A DNA stretch of 64,000 nucleotides, from positions 1,178,001-1,242,000 of the forward strand of contig OOIN01000005.1 of assembly GCA_900323505.1 (NCBI GenBank), given 5' to 3'. The notes beneath the pieces were generated by a model. That model had not been told where the DNA came from, did not search any database, and saw only the letters and a program-made list of their open reading frames with translations. Source of the stretch: Ustilago trichophora (lineage: Eukaryota; Basidiomycota; Ustilaginomycetes; Ustilaginales; Ustilaginaceae). The position numbers and the translations under genes were made by a program. Each line of letters opens with the position of its first letter. Position 1 is the first letter of the stretch. Shown here piece after piece: positions 52,201-61,502 of this stretch.

Positions 52201-52980
52201 AGGGTTCGAAGGTCAGTTGCTACAAATCAAAGTCCATTCTTCCTAACCTATGGCATTGAGCCTAGGTTACCGACAGATGAACTGCAGCCTAGAGTCATTA
52301 ATGGACGGATCGAAGACCCAACAACTCGATTGCCCAACCTCAGGACTCAAAGACATAAGGCAGTTCAAGCAGCTTACAATCGAGCAGTTAGAGCCAAGAC
52401 TCTGCATGACAAGAAGGTGAAACTGCATAAGCTGGAGATTGGAGACCGGGTTCTGATTCAACATCAGAATCCATTGAAGTTCGAAGCAAAATGGTTTGGA
52501 CCCTATCAAATCATGGCTAAACAGGCTTTAGGTACATACAGCCTGGCTTCGAGTAGTGGTCAGACACTTTGAGCGCTAGTACATGGTAATCGGTTGCTCA
52601 AAGCATACCCTCAAGATAACCTAGTAGAGGACTTCTGGAACAAACCAGCATTCCAGAGGTTCTTTTGAAGTCTTCGAGCAGTCAATCCTGATGTAGCAGG
52701 CCTAGATCAGGAGGACTTGCATCAAGATATTGAACGGTCAGTTTGAGAGGAGTATGAGGATGAGAACCAACAGGCTCGAAGGGGACCAGACCCAACTACA
52801 GGGGAGTTGCAGGCACAACAGCAGCAACATACGCTGGAAGCACATTCAGAGGTGGATCGAACACAGTCGCAGGCCATCGATGGACAGGGAAGTGACCTGG
52901 TTCCATTAGAGGAGGATCCCTCAAGGCCACATGAGGAGCTCGAAGAGTTAGAGCAGTCACAGGTTGACTCTCAACTCTAG
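49252..52980 (+). pseudogene. pol (protease, RT, RNase H, integrase), broken by six TGA stops
   Basis: Frame -1 to gag, ending with TAG at 52978-52980. TGA codons occur at 50089, 51331, 52057, 52570, 52666 and 52744. Domain order: aspartic protease with DTGA at 49450; reverse transcriptase with YLDD at about 50533-50544; RNase H with ETDASDW at 51016; integrase with an HHCC zinc domain (about 51565-51720), a WGIDFIG catalytic strand and LSDNGSNF at about 51985. The C-terminal tail is Gln/Glu-rich and no chromodomain was recognised. All six stops follow T and sit where arginine is expected, for example after the RNase H (KY-stop-AGEENTVADAISRR) and inside the integrase. Confidence 0.92.
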
Positions 52981-52989
52981 AGAGTTTCG

Positions 52990-53006
52990 AGTCTCTTCAA
53001 GAGACT
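52990..53006. terminator. Palindrome between convergent ORFs
   Basis: AGTCTCTT-C-AAGAGACT, a perfect 8-bp dyad ten bases after the pol stop and about 90 bases past the antisense ORF stop. It could form a hairpin in both transcripts. A terminator role is only a guess. Confidence 0.35.
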
Positions 53007-53095
53007 GGCACACAGGTTCGATTACATTTGATGTGCAACTAAATACAGGTAAGTGATTAGAGCTCAGGCACCTCACCTTCGAGCTCATTGGCAGC

Positions 53096-53740
53096 TCAAA
53101 GGCCCTTGAAGTGCTTGATCCAGAGAGCTCGAGTCTCTTCGATAGCCTTGATGTCTTGATCAAATTCTTTGATCCTAGCTCGAATAGCTTCGAGGTTGTC
53201 TTTGGCTCGATCATTCACTTCAATGGGAGGGGGAGCATCGATCGAGGCATGCTTACGCTTCGAAGGGTTCGATGTCTTCGAGCCAGTACCTTTGAAGGTG
53301 GTTTGAGCTGGAACCCAAGGTTCGATGAGGGTTGTAGCAGTTCCAACAGGTCGATTGGGGTTCGAAGCAGCTCGACGCTGGAGGTAAAGAGTTCGAGTGT
53401 GTTCGAGCTTGAAGGCAGGGATTTGGTCATTGACATTGCAGTTGACTGTCTGCTGTCTGCAGTAGGTGCACTTGTTTGAGCCGGGTTCGAGCTTGCATCG
53501 AAGGGGCTGGGCCTTGCAGTTGAAGCAGACCAGAGTAGCTGGAATTTCCTGAATTTCTTGATTTTCCTGAATTTCCTGAATTTCTTGATTTTCCTGCCCC
53601 AGAATGGGATTTTCGGAATTTTCGCGATTTGCCATGTTAGAGTGGATCAAATTTTCGGTATTTTCGGTATTTTCGGAATTTTCCATGTTAGGCTGGAGAA
53701 TAACGCGTTTTTTGGCGGTGTTAGATTGCTTGCGGTCCAT
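53096..53740 (-). CDS. Antisense ORF inside the retrotransposon: Zn2Cys6-like protein
   Basis: 214 codons, uninterrupted, on the strand opposite to gag/pol, between pol and the 3' LTR. The N-terminus has KKR and an Asn/Glu/Gln/Ile repeat region (about residues 19-66), partly from a 27-bp DNA tandem. Cysteines at 72, 75, 82, 91, 94 and 101 give CX2CX6CX8CX2CX6C, the exact spacing of fungal Zn2Cys6 DNA-binding clusters, though the loop has fewer basic residues than Gal4-type clusters. A basic SKRKH lies at about 160-164 and a charged, likely coiled-coil, helix ends the protein (about 178-212). Its seven CGA codons, all after T, are intact. The DNA shares the element's TCGA bias, so it is resident in the element. 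Function unknown. Confidence 0.75.
   Translation of the reverse strand: MDRKQSNTAKKRVILQPNMENSENTENTENLIHSNMANRENSENPILGQENQEIQEIQENQEIQEIPATLVCFNCKAQPLRCKLEPGSNKCTYCRQQTVNCNVNDQIPAFKLEHTRTLYLQRRAASNPNRPVGTATTLIEPWVPAQTTFKGTGSKTSNPSKRKHASIDAPPPIEVNDRAKDNLEAIRARIKEFDQDIKAIEETRALWIKHFKGL
53542..53595. repeat. 27-bp tandem duplication in the antisense ORF
   Basis: Two exact copies, 53542-53568 and 53569-53595, starting GAATTTCCTGAATTTC. They add nine residues of the Asn/Glu/Gln/Ile region without breaking frame. Confidence 0.9.
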
Positions 53741-53817
53741 TTTTTGCGAATTACTGGACTTAGAGTCAGGTTTGACTTAGAGCTAGTTAGATGGTAGTTA
53801 GAAGGATAGTTCACTTT

Positions 53818-53830
53818 AAGGAGAGGAGGG
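53818..53830 (+). other. Polypurine tract
   Basis: AAGGAGAGGAGGG directly before the 3' LTR, the expected primer for plus-strand DNA synthesis. Confidence 0.88.
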
Positions 53831-53919
53831 TGTATTTAGTCCAATTTCTAAGCGCGCATTCCTTGCAATCAAACCACATTCCCCTTGGCCTCTAAACTCG
53901 AACGCGTAATCGCACAACA
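53831..53919 (+). repeat. 3' long terminal repeat, 89 bp
   Basis: Same length as the 5' LTR with four differences. It keeps CpG at 53899, 53905 and 53912 where the 5' copy has TpG or CpA, and has CpA at 53858 where the 5' copy has CpG. Confidence 0.95.
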
Positions 53920-53923
53920 GAGC

Positions 53924-54588
53924 CGCTTGGCTCCGAGCCATTTTTTTGTGAGATCTTGCGATGTAACAAGTTGGACAGTTTTCTCGCTGCAGCTTGCGGC
54001 TCAAGCGGCGATGCTGTCAAGACTCAGCATTCGGCGCTCTTTGACATGAATGCATGTAGCCTCTCATAGCATGTCAGTATCGCAGGTATGCTGATACACT
54101 CTACCATAACCAACCGCCCGAGATCTATGGAATACTTTCGGTGAAGCACATCTCTGACTCGACCAAAAGACGTGCTGTGGAGGCACGAGGCAATCTAAAA
54201 GCGTCATAACCGAAAATCAGCTGGACCCTGTCATCGGCAACCTAATCTTCCAACCACATCCTTCTTGCTCAAAGTCCGAATCTCCATCGACGGCATCGTG
54301 ACTCGGCTTTGTTGACGAACACCATTCGCTCAGATAAAGCCCGATCGGTTGCTCATTCTCGCTTGACAACATCAGCACACGTTCAGTACGTCTCCCTAGA
54401 ACAAGAATACTCGCACAACACCGAGAATTTCGCAGGGACGCCGAACAGTCACAACAGTGGCATAAGTGGGGGACTCAGCACCAGCGAAACATAAGCTATA
54501 AGAAGCACCGTATCACACCTTCTTGGACTACCTTTTTGCAGTTTGCAACCTCTCAGCCAGCCCCAAGCCAGCAGCGCTGATCTCAGCA
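53924..54588. promoter_or_regulatory. Region between retrotransposon and PhzF-like gene
   Basis: 665 bases with no gene, probably the PhzF-like gene promoter. The PhzF frame is open from 54523, but the ATG at 54589 fits the family. Confidence 0.5.
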
Positions 54589-55530
54589 ATGTCGAGCAAG
54601 ACAACCACATACCCTTTCCATCAGGTGGACACCTTCACCAACACCCCATATTTTGGCAACCCGGTCGCCGTCGTCAACTGCCTTAGCCCTTCTCTTAGAA
54701 TTCCAACCCAAGATCAGATGCAACGATTCGCCACATGGACCAACTTGTCGGAAACCACATTCTTACTCCCTCCCACTCCTGGCTCGGGCGCCGACTACAA
54801 ACTCAAGATCTTTACCCCCGTCGAAGAGCTTCCCTTTGCCGGCCACCCTACTCTCGGCAGCTGCCACTCTTTCCTCCGACACCTTGGCGACTCTCGAGCC
54901 TCTGCTCTGCTCACAGAACGCGAAGGCAAGCTCGTCCAGGAATGCGCTATTGGCCCAGTCTCACTGCAAATCTCGCCCGACGGCACCACCATCCGATTCC
55001 TCGCACCTGACTTTATTCGCCACGAACCAGTCGATCCCACCACCATCTCACGTATCACCAAGGCCCTCTGTCTCGATCCCACCGACATCGTGGACGCCTA
55101 CCATATCGACAACGGCCCTCGCTGGATTGGCATCAAACTGAAATCGGCCGAACAGGTGCTGAAGATCGACGTCAATGCACCCAATTGTGACATTGGCTCC
55201 ATCCGCGATCTCTTCCTCGGCTTCATTGGACCTTATGAAGGTGGCAAGAATGCAGAGGGAGTAAGCGTCGCGAACGAGGTCAGAGCGTTCGTATTTGAAG
55301 ATATCGGAGAGGATCCCGTGACAGGGTCGCTCAACGCTGGATTTGCAAAGTGGCTCGAGTCTACGGCCGAAAGTCCGGCGGACGAGTACACAAATTCGCA
55401 GGGTACAGCAATCGGCAGAAAGGGCAGGATCAGTGTCAAGGTGGATCGATCGAAGGGCGAGAGTGGCAAGCCGGATATCTGGATCGGTGGATCGTGCGTC
55501 GTCTGTGTCGATGGTGTCGTTCACATCTAG
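54589..55530 (+). CDS. PhzF-family isomerase-like protein
   Basis: 313 residues from the ATG at 54589. The family includes bacterial PhzF, which isomerises an intermediate of phenazine synthesis, and many eukaryotic relatives of unknown substrate. Seen: FHQVDTFTNTPYFGNPVAVV, LSETTFLLPP with the putative catalytic Glu55, the LPFAGHPTLGSCH motif typical of the fold, and the second-half repeat EDPVTGSLNAGFAKWL and GRKGRISV. No signal peptide is seen. This fungus has no phenazine genes nearby, so a phenazine role is unlikely; a general metabolic isomerase is more probable. Confidence 0.9.
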   Translation: MSSKTTTYPFHQVDTFTNTPYFGNPVAVVNCLSPSLRIPTQDQMQRFATWTNLSETTFLLPPTPGSGADYKLKIFTPVEELPFAGHPTLGSCHSFLRHLGDSRASALLTEREGKLVQECAIGPVSLQISPDGTTIRFLAPDFIRHEPVDPTTISRITKALCLDPTDIVDAYHIDNGPRWIGIKLKSAEQVLKIDVNAPNCDIGSIRDLFLGFIGPYEGGKNAEGVSVANEVRAFVFEDIGEDPVTGSLNAGFAKWLESTAESPADEYTNSQGTAIGRKGRISVKVDRSKGESGKPDIWIGGSCVVCVDGVVHI

Positions 55531-55648
55531 TCCTCCCTCACAAGCTATTGTATCATACCAGAACCTCATTCACATTTGTTAAGAGCGCTCAAACATCACT
55601 TGATTAAAATTGCCTAGATTCTATCGGGTTTAGAACATAGGAATGAGC

Positions 55649-57726
55649 CTAGTTCTGAGCAACGAAAGCAGTACCGTTCCACTTCTGCTTGGTGTAGTCA
55701 ACTGCCTGGGACTGAAGGCTGCCCGAGTTGGGGCTGATACCGTAGTTGATGGGACGGGTGAGTTTGTTAGCGCCCTTCTTGACATTGAACTGGGCAACGA
55801 GCAGCTCCTCGCTGTTGGGGTTAGTGTTGTTGACGTAGCCGTAGAACTGGGCATTGCAATCGGTCTTGGTGAACTCAATCTCAAAGTAACCTCGGTGTGC
55901 GCCCTCGGCCCACTGCAGATTCCTGTTGATCGAGACGAGCTTCTTGGCGTTTTGAGTGTATTTGTCCTCGGTCAGGTTTGCACCGTAAGACGAGGGGGAA
56001 GAAACTGCAGTACCAGCGAACTCGACAGCGATACTGCCCTGACCAGTGACGGGGTCGTACTGGGTGTTGTTGAGGCGGTTCTCGGGGACAGTGTCGTAGA
56101 CCCAGTTGGCGTGGGAGTCACCGGCGAGAATGACGGTGTTGTCGATCTTGTTGTCAACGATGGTGTCAAAGAGACGGCGACGGTTGGATCGGTATCCCTG
56201 CCAAGCATCGTAGTTGTACATGAAGCTGGGCGAACCGTAGTTCTGCCAGTTGACAATGATCTGCTGGGCCAGGACCTGCGATAGGGAAACACGGAACAAA
56301 GGAGCCAGAAACGGCGTCGTTAGTATGGGCAGCACAATACGGAGTCAATAAGAAGCTAGGTACATACCTTCCAAGTAGCTCCACGGCTCTCAGACTCGAT
56401 CATGTTGCGGTAGAGCCACTGCTCCTGCTTTCCACCCATGAGAGAGCGATCAGTGTCGTTGCTCAAGGCAGCAATCTGGGCAGTGTTGTAGTAAACATCT
56501 GTGATATCGCGGTCAAAATTCCTAGTGTCGAGCAGGAAGAGATCGGCGAGCTTTCCGTAGCGGAAAGACCTCCAGATACGAAGGGAGTCAGTGGTGTCCA
56601 CCTGGCGAATGGGCATCCACTCATAGTAAGCCTTGACAGCGGCGAGCTTGCGCTCGGTGAAGCGAACACCGCGAACGGCGCCGGATTCGGTGTTGTTGCC
56701 ATCGGCAGTACCGTGGTTGTACGAGTTGTCGGCGACCTCATGGTCATCCCAAGTGCCGAAGAAGGCCATCTCACGGTGGAGGGCCTGGAGATCCTTGTCC
56801 TTTCTGTAAGAGCCATATCGCAGGCGGTAATCAGAGAGGCTGACGATTTCGTGGTCTGGCTCAGGGACACGGTTGAGCGGGCGACCGTCACCATACGTGT
56901 TCTCGCCCGCAACCTTCTGACCGTCGCCACGAGCCTCGTAGATGTAGTCACCAACGTGAACGAAGAAGTCGGCACCGTTCTTGCGTGCGGCAGCGGCACG
57001 GTAGGCGTTGAAGTAGCCGAAGGGGAGGTTGGAGCACGAGAATACGGCAAGCTTGAGCGAGTCAATATCCTCGTCGTTGTATTCGGGGATCGACTTGAAG
57101 CTTCCAATGGGGGAAATAACAGAGTGGTCGTGGCACGAAAAGAATCGGTAGTAGTACTTGGTCTTGGGCGACAGACCGGTGGTCTCGACCTTGAACGAGT
57201 AGTCGACCTCGCTGGTGGTCCAGGCGTAGCTGTCGTCGACAAGATTCTGTTTGGACCAGTCGTCTTTGCTCTTCGAAGTCTGATATCGCAAGCAGATGGG
57301 AAGGTTGGTGTTGGCGTCCTCGGGAACAGGGTGTGTCCAGAGGATAGCCGAGTCAGGGTACGGGTCACCCGCAGCTACACCGTAGGGGAACGAGACCCTG
57401 CCCTTGTAGGCATCGCGGCCGTCTGAACCGTAGTTACCGTCGTACTTCTCGACGAGGAAGTCGGCCTCGGTCTTGTACTGACCCTTGTTCTTCTTGCCAT
57501 TGTTACGCTTGGCCTTGCCCTCGACCTTGGAGGTGACGTACTCATCATAAGCACGCTTGCGGATCTGGGTGCCGATGTGCTCAATGTCATGGCTGAGGCC
57601 ATCCCCGTTGCTGAGGGAGAGCGAAGGCGAGCGGTAGGCAAGGTTGCGCTCGAGAGGTGCCAGAGCGGACACCGAGACTGTGAGCGCAGTGGCAAGCGCC
57701 GCGAAAGGTGCAAGGATGGTCTTCAT
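55649..57726 (-). CDS. Secreted PhoD-like alkaline phosphatase
   Basis: Two exons, 57726-56368 and 56275-55649, give 661 residues; the 92-base intron has GTATGT and GCAG ends and is phase 0. A signal peptide is clear (ILAPFAALATALTVSVSALA), followed by a Lys/Asn-rich basic linker. An N-terminal PhoD domain starts FPYGVAAGDPYPDSAILWT. Metallophosphatase motifs are FVHVGDYIYE, GTWDDHEVADNSYN and VILAGDSHANWV. PhoD enzymes hydrolyse phosphomono- or diesters with iron and calcium. The extracellular location suggests phosphate scavenging. Another secreted, phytase-like gene follows upstream on the same strand. Confidence 0.92.
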
Positions 57727-58494
57727 GGCTCGCGAACTTGTCGTTGTTGAACGCGCGAAGCAGATGGCATGACAAGATCACGCTCGGCTTATATACATTT
57801 CGAAGAATAGCCCACTGTAGCGACAAGTCCAGCATAGTGTTTGTCGGGCCGACGAAAGCTTCGAAGGGTCGTGCACAGAGACCAAGCTTCTGGCGACCAG
57901 GGAGGAGGATTGTCAGTCTCTTTGAAAAAGCAAGAATCTTGGTAGCCGCAGACAGTTTGAGGACCCACGTTTAGCCTCGCTTGACAGGTTCTTCTGCATG
58001 AGGTTAGCGGTTGCTTGGCGAATGAGCAAGCACAGACCTTCCAAAAATAATATTATTATTTTGTGGCAAGGGAGGAATGTCGCCGGCTATCTACCTCTTA
58101 CTCTTCGCCCTCCCACCAACCTTTCCATACGGTCGTCGCCGATCCGAGTTCTGATCACAGTGTTGCGTTGTGGTACAAGCTCGACCATATACCAATCGAA
58201 TGACTGCAACAGAAAGAGCATGGTCGACACATGCTTCTCAGAACACTAGTTCCGCAGTGAAGTGCTTTTGTTGCCAAAAGCCAATCCCACAGCACGATAC
58301 ACAAAGCTTCAGGCTACAGCGACAACCTTGGATTCGTGATCTGCGGAGAAGACAACAAATTGGATCAGCCTCATTGGTCCATCCATGTTCCGCCTCAACG
58401 TGCCTCGAAGCCTGCGGTCCTTTGTCTGTCCGATTGTCGAACCGGAGGTTGCTTTCAGCAGCAAAGCATGCAGGAGGAGAAGCGGCAATCCTTT

Positions 58495-58527
<33 letters not shown>

Positions 58528-59047
58528 TGGTTGTCTCTCGAGAAATTTCCCGGGGCCCGCCAAGAAGCGCATAAGCGAGACCAGAACGTGGACACCTCTC
58601 CAAGCTTCGCCTGCGCGTTGCCATCACCGCTCCCATCATCCTCTACTATCACGTCAACGCACTTCCTCTCCGCTTGACCTTCCCATGTCTTCTTGTTCAG
58701 AGGTCGCCATCAACTTTGGTCATGTCTGTAGAGCATTGAAGTCATTGTGGCGATGCAAGCGTAAATCAGGGGAAGGGCTAGGAACGTGTCCCTCGTCATT
58801 GCTCGGAAGGATCGCACCCGAAGAACGAAAAGAGCGGAAACGGAATCTTGATCTGCGCACCCTCGTGGACCCTTCTTCCGCTTCACCTCTTTTTCTTTGC
58901 TCTCACGATGCTCTTTTTTGACTTATTGAAGGTTACTTCACAGGAACGTGCTTTTTACAAATGCTCACGAAGGCCTGATCAGCTGCACAGATGGACCGGA
59001 TTGATTGCAATTCAATGCACGGTGAAGAGTGAAAAAGTTCGTGTATA
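57727..59047. other. Intergenic region with a poly-T tract
   Basis: About 1.3 kb between the phytase-like gene stop and the phosphatase start. It holds a T run at 58492-58528 and AATAATATTATTATT near 58047-58061, with no convincing ORF. The part near 57727 is the phosphatase promoter. Confidence 0.5.
58492..58528. repeat. Interrupted poly-T tract
   Basis: Mostly T over 37 bases, with C interruptions near its start. Confidence 0.85.
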
Positions 59048-60592
59048 CTAAGCGGACAAACCAAGACGAGAAAGCAAGTCACCCCTGTTGACACCGGGCA
59101 ACTTGACCTTGAAGACAAACAGCTGGGTGGGAACATCTTGAGGGTAAGCTGCCGAGTAGTCGCCGATCGCCCTCATGTATCCGTCCTTGGTCTGGAAGTC
59201 ATTGTCGCTGATTGAAAGGATAAAGTACTCGTTCTTGTCAAAGCTACTGTCATCGCTGGACTTGGGCAAGGTTGGGAGTAGGATCAAGCTTTCAATCTTT
59301 GCCGCCAGCAGAGTGGGGTCAACAGGGTCGCCTGAGCCGTGCATGCCAAATTTGCCCAGATCGCTCGTGTAGTCGACGAGGCTGCTGTAGGCAGCGAGAT
59401 CGATCCCGCTGGCGAGCTTGCCTCCGGGAGCGATGGCACCGGTGGCCTTGTCGTACTTGGTGCCAGCGAGGTTGGTAGCAGTGGAGAGATCAAGAATGTC
59501 AATGTGCTTGTAGTTGACGCCTGAGTCGTCGCTGCCGAGCCCGTTGCCGTCGGGAACGAGGATTCCGACCGTCTTGTGACCGATGTAAATGAGGTCGCTG
59601 ACGTTGCGAGCCTTGCCCTTCTTCGAGACGGGGACCTTGTAGGCGTACTCGGCAATGAGTTTGACTTTATCTCCGGGGTTAGCGCCTCCCTGGTAGGTGG
59701 TCACGCCAGAAAGCGAAGAGATATCCCACTCAAAGATGCGGAGGTAGGGTGCGCCATCGCCACCGTCCTGGACGAGACCGGCTTGGAGGACGGCAAAGAG
59801 CTGGTTGCCATCCCACGAAACAGCCATGCCCTCGAAGCCTGCATTCGGACTACGGCCCGAATCGGGGACAGCTTTGGAGGTGAAATTGTACTTGCCGCTA
59901 ATGCGCGGTAGGACGGCCTCGGGTGGAGTGATATAGGCAATGATGGTGCCATCCGCAGCGACCTTATAGATGCCGGGAGTGTATTCTTCCGAGACCCAGA
60001 AGGTGCCGTCTGGATTAGCAGAAAAGCCCTCGGTGTCAAAAGAGAGCGAAGCTGCGCTGCGTGGTGCGTTGGCGGCAGCAAGAGGGCCATCGCTGCTTCC
60101 GCTGCCACTCAGACCACCGGTCCTCGTAAGGGTAGGATCCAGACCGGTGGTGTTCTTTGCGTTGACCGACTCATGATAGTAGAGCGATTCACGGTACGTT
60201 AGGCTGAAGAGCTTGCTAGCCTGGCTGAAGGGCAGACTATCGGTGCCGGTGTACTCTTGAAATTGGAAATCAAACTTGTGGTGACGAGCGACGTAGTCGA
60301 TGGTGGTCTCGACGTTGTAACCGCGGTCGGGTTGGAGATAGAGTTGACCAGAGTAGATGTCTCCATTGCGAGAAAACTGGCCTGGTACAAGACCACCTGC
60401 GGAACCGATACCGCCGATGGTCTCATTGTTGCTGTCTCTGTTGCTGGCAGAGTATTGTCCGATGGCGACGAGACCCCTGGAGCTGAAATCGGCAGGGTCG
60501 ATGCCGCTACCACGAGGACGGATTGCAGCGCCCGATACACCGGCGGCGAGGGCGGAAAAGACTGGCAACACGAGCGCAAGACTGGCCAACAT
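59048..60592 (-). CDS. Secreted phytase-like (esterase-like) domain protein
   Basis: 514-residue protein with a signal peptide (ASLALVLPVFSALAAGVSG). The rest matches the phytase-like/esterase-like beta-propeller family (PF13449 type): GLVAIGQYS, SFDTEGFSANPDGTFWVSEEYTPGIYKV, NAGFEGMAVSWDGNQLFAVLQ and FILSISDNDFQTKDG. These Asp/Glu-rich loops are expected metal sites of the propeller. Such proteins are annotated from similarity to alkaline phytase, but activity on inositol phosphate is not established for the fungal members. No GPI signal is seen, so it should be extracellular. Confidence 0.88.
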   Translation of the reverse strand: MLASLALVLPVFSALAAGVSGAAIRPRGSGIDPADFSSRGLVAIGQYSASNRDSNNETIGGIGSAGGLVPGQFSRNGDIYSGQLYLQPDRGYNVETTIDYVARHHKFDFQFQEYTGTDSLPFSQASKLFSLTYRESLYYHESVNAKNTTGLDPTLTRTGGLSGSGSSDGPLAAANAPRSAASLSFDTEGFSANPDGTFWVSEEYTPGIYKVAADGTIIAYITPPEAVLPRISGKYNFTSKAVPDSGRSPNAGFEGMAVSWDGNQLFAVLQAGLVQDGGDGAPYLRIFEWDISSLSGVTTYQGGANPGDKVKLIAEYAYKVPVSKKGKARNVSDLIYIGHKTVGILVPDGNGLGSDDSGVNYKHIDILDLSTATNLAGTKYDKATGAIAPGGKLASGIDLAAYSSLVDYTSDLGKFGMHGSGDPVDPTLLAAKIESLILLPTLPKSSDDSSFDKNEYFILSISDNDFQTKDGYMRAIGDYSAAYPQDVPTQLFVFKVKLPGVNRGDLLSRLGLSA

Positions 60593-61502
60593 CCTTTAAG
60601 AGGAGTGTGCTGATGTTGTTGGAAGCGGCGCAAAAAGTTGGAGTCTCAGTCCTTATAAACCATTTCTCCCGCGATAGGGTGGGCTGTCAATGACCCACCA
60701 AAATCAAAAGGGAAGGACAGCGGCAACGAATTTCCGCATCGCGCTAAACCTCAACCTGTCCGGAATCATGGGGCCTCAATCTAGTCGTTGCGGACCATCA
60801 AGGAAGCATGGTTTCCATGCGTCCGCCTCAAACATCAAGGTTGAGCAAAGGTAGGATTTGCTCTCTCACACTCTCTCTCTTTAGTCCTGTTGTTGGTGAA
60901 AGGAAGAATCGGAGTTGCGTTATTGCTCGCTTAGTCGCCGTAACCTTCTATAGGATGGCACGTTCGTTGTTGTGCAGCGGCTCAAGTTGCGCCAAATCCC
61001 CGCCTTGGAGAGCTGTCAAACCAGCGGAAATTTTAAAAAAGCGTTTCCATTTGAGAATATCAAAATGCATGACAGCTCTTGGTTGAGCTGTCCAGTGCAT
61101 TGCCATCCCCACCTTCTCTCTGGCCACCCACCACCCCGTTCTTCACCTCTCAACGTATGTTACAGCTTAAGTCGAGAAGCAGATATAGAACCCTGTCTGC
61201 CAGGCATTGTTAAGTGTAGAAACCTGTGAATCAGTCCTTCTGTAAATGCTGTCTAGAAGGCAGTTCTTGCGGTGGGACAGAAGAGACCCGAATTCCGAAA
61301 ATCCATCACCTCCACCTCAATTCTTCTGACGAAACCCTGCATATGGGGATCGGATTCAGCAAGCCAGGGTGCTCATCAGCTGGGGAAAGAGCGTCAAGAT
61401 GGTGACAGATCAGCCTTCTTTTGGGTCATTGCTACCAAGTTCAACCTTTCAAAAAGATAACTCGTTGGAGTGTCATTGTCGGCCAGGTGCGAATTTGACA
61501 AC
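60593..61502. promoter_or_regulatory. Divergent promoter region
   Basis: 910 bases between the phytase-like gene and the carrier gene. A CTCTCT run lies near 60870. No gene is recognised. Confidence 0.5.

Larger units (their letters stand above)
48066..53919 (+). mobile_element. Complete Ty3/gypsy LTR retrotransposon, 5,854 bp
   Basis: Bounded by 89-bp direct LTRs (TG...CA) and flanked by GAGC on both sides (48062-48065 and 53920-53923), a 4-bp target-site duplication. Internal order is primer-site candidate, gag, pol (protease, reverse transcriptase, RNase H, integrase), then an antisense ORF, a polypurine tract and the 3' LTR. RT before integrase in pol defines the Ty3/gypsy (Metaviridae) group. 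Nine in-frame TGA stops break gag and pol, so this copy cannot make full proteins by standard decoding. Most CpGs in it lie inside TCGA, unlike the host DNA around it. LTR divergence (4 of 89) indicates a fairly old insertion. Confidence 0.95.

Noticed and set aside
48209..52980. TGA recoded as arginine or read through as part of an unusual decoding system in the retrotransposon
   Set aside because: Host genes in the window end with TGA normally (for example DPM2 and the polyQ gene), and all nine stops fit simple TCGA-to-TTGA mutation. Recoding is not needed, although comparison of copies would settle it.
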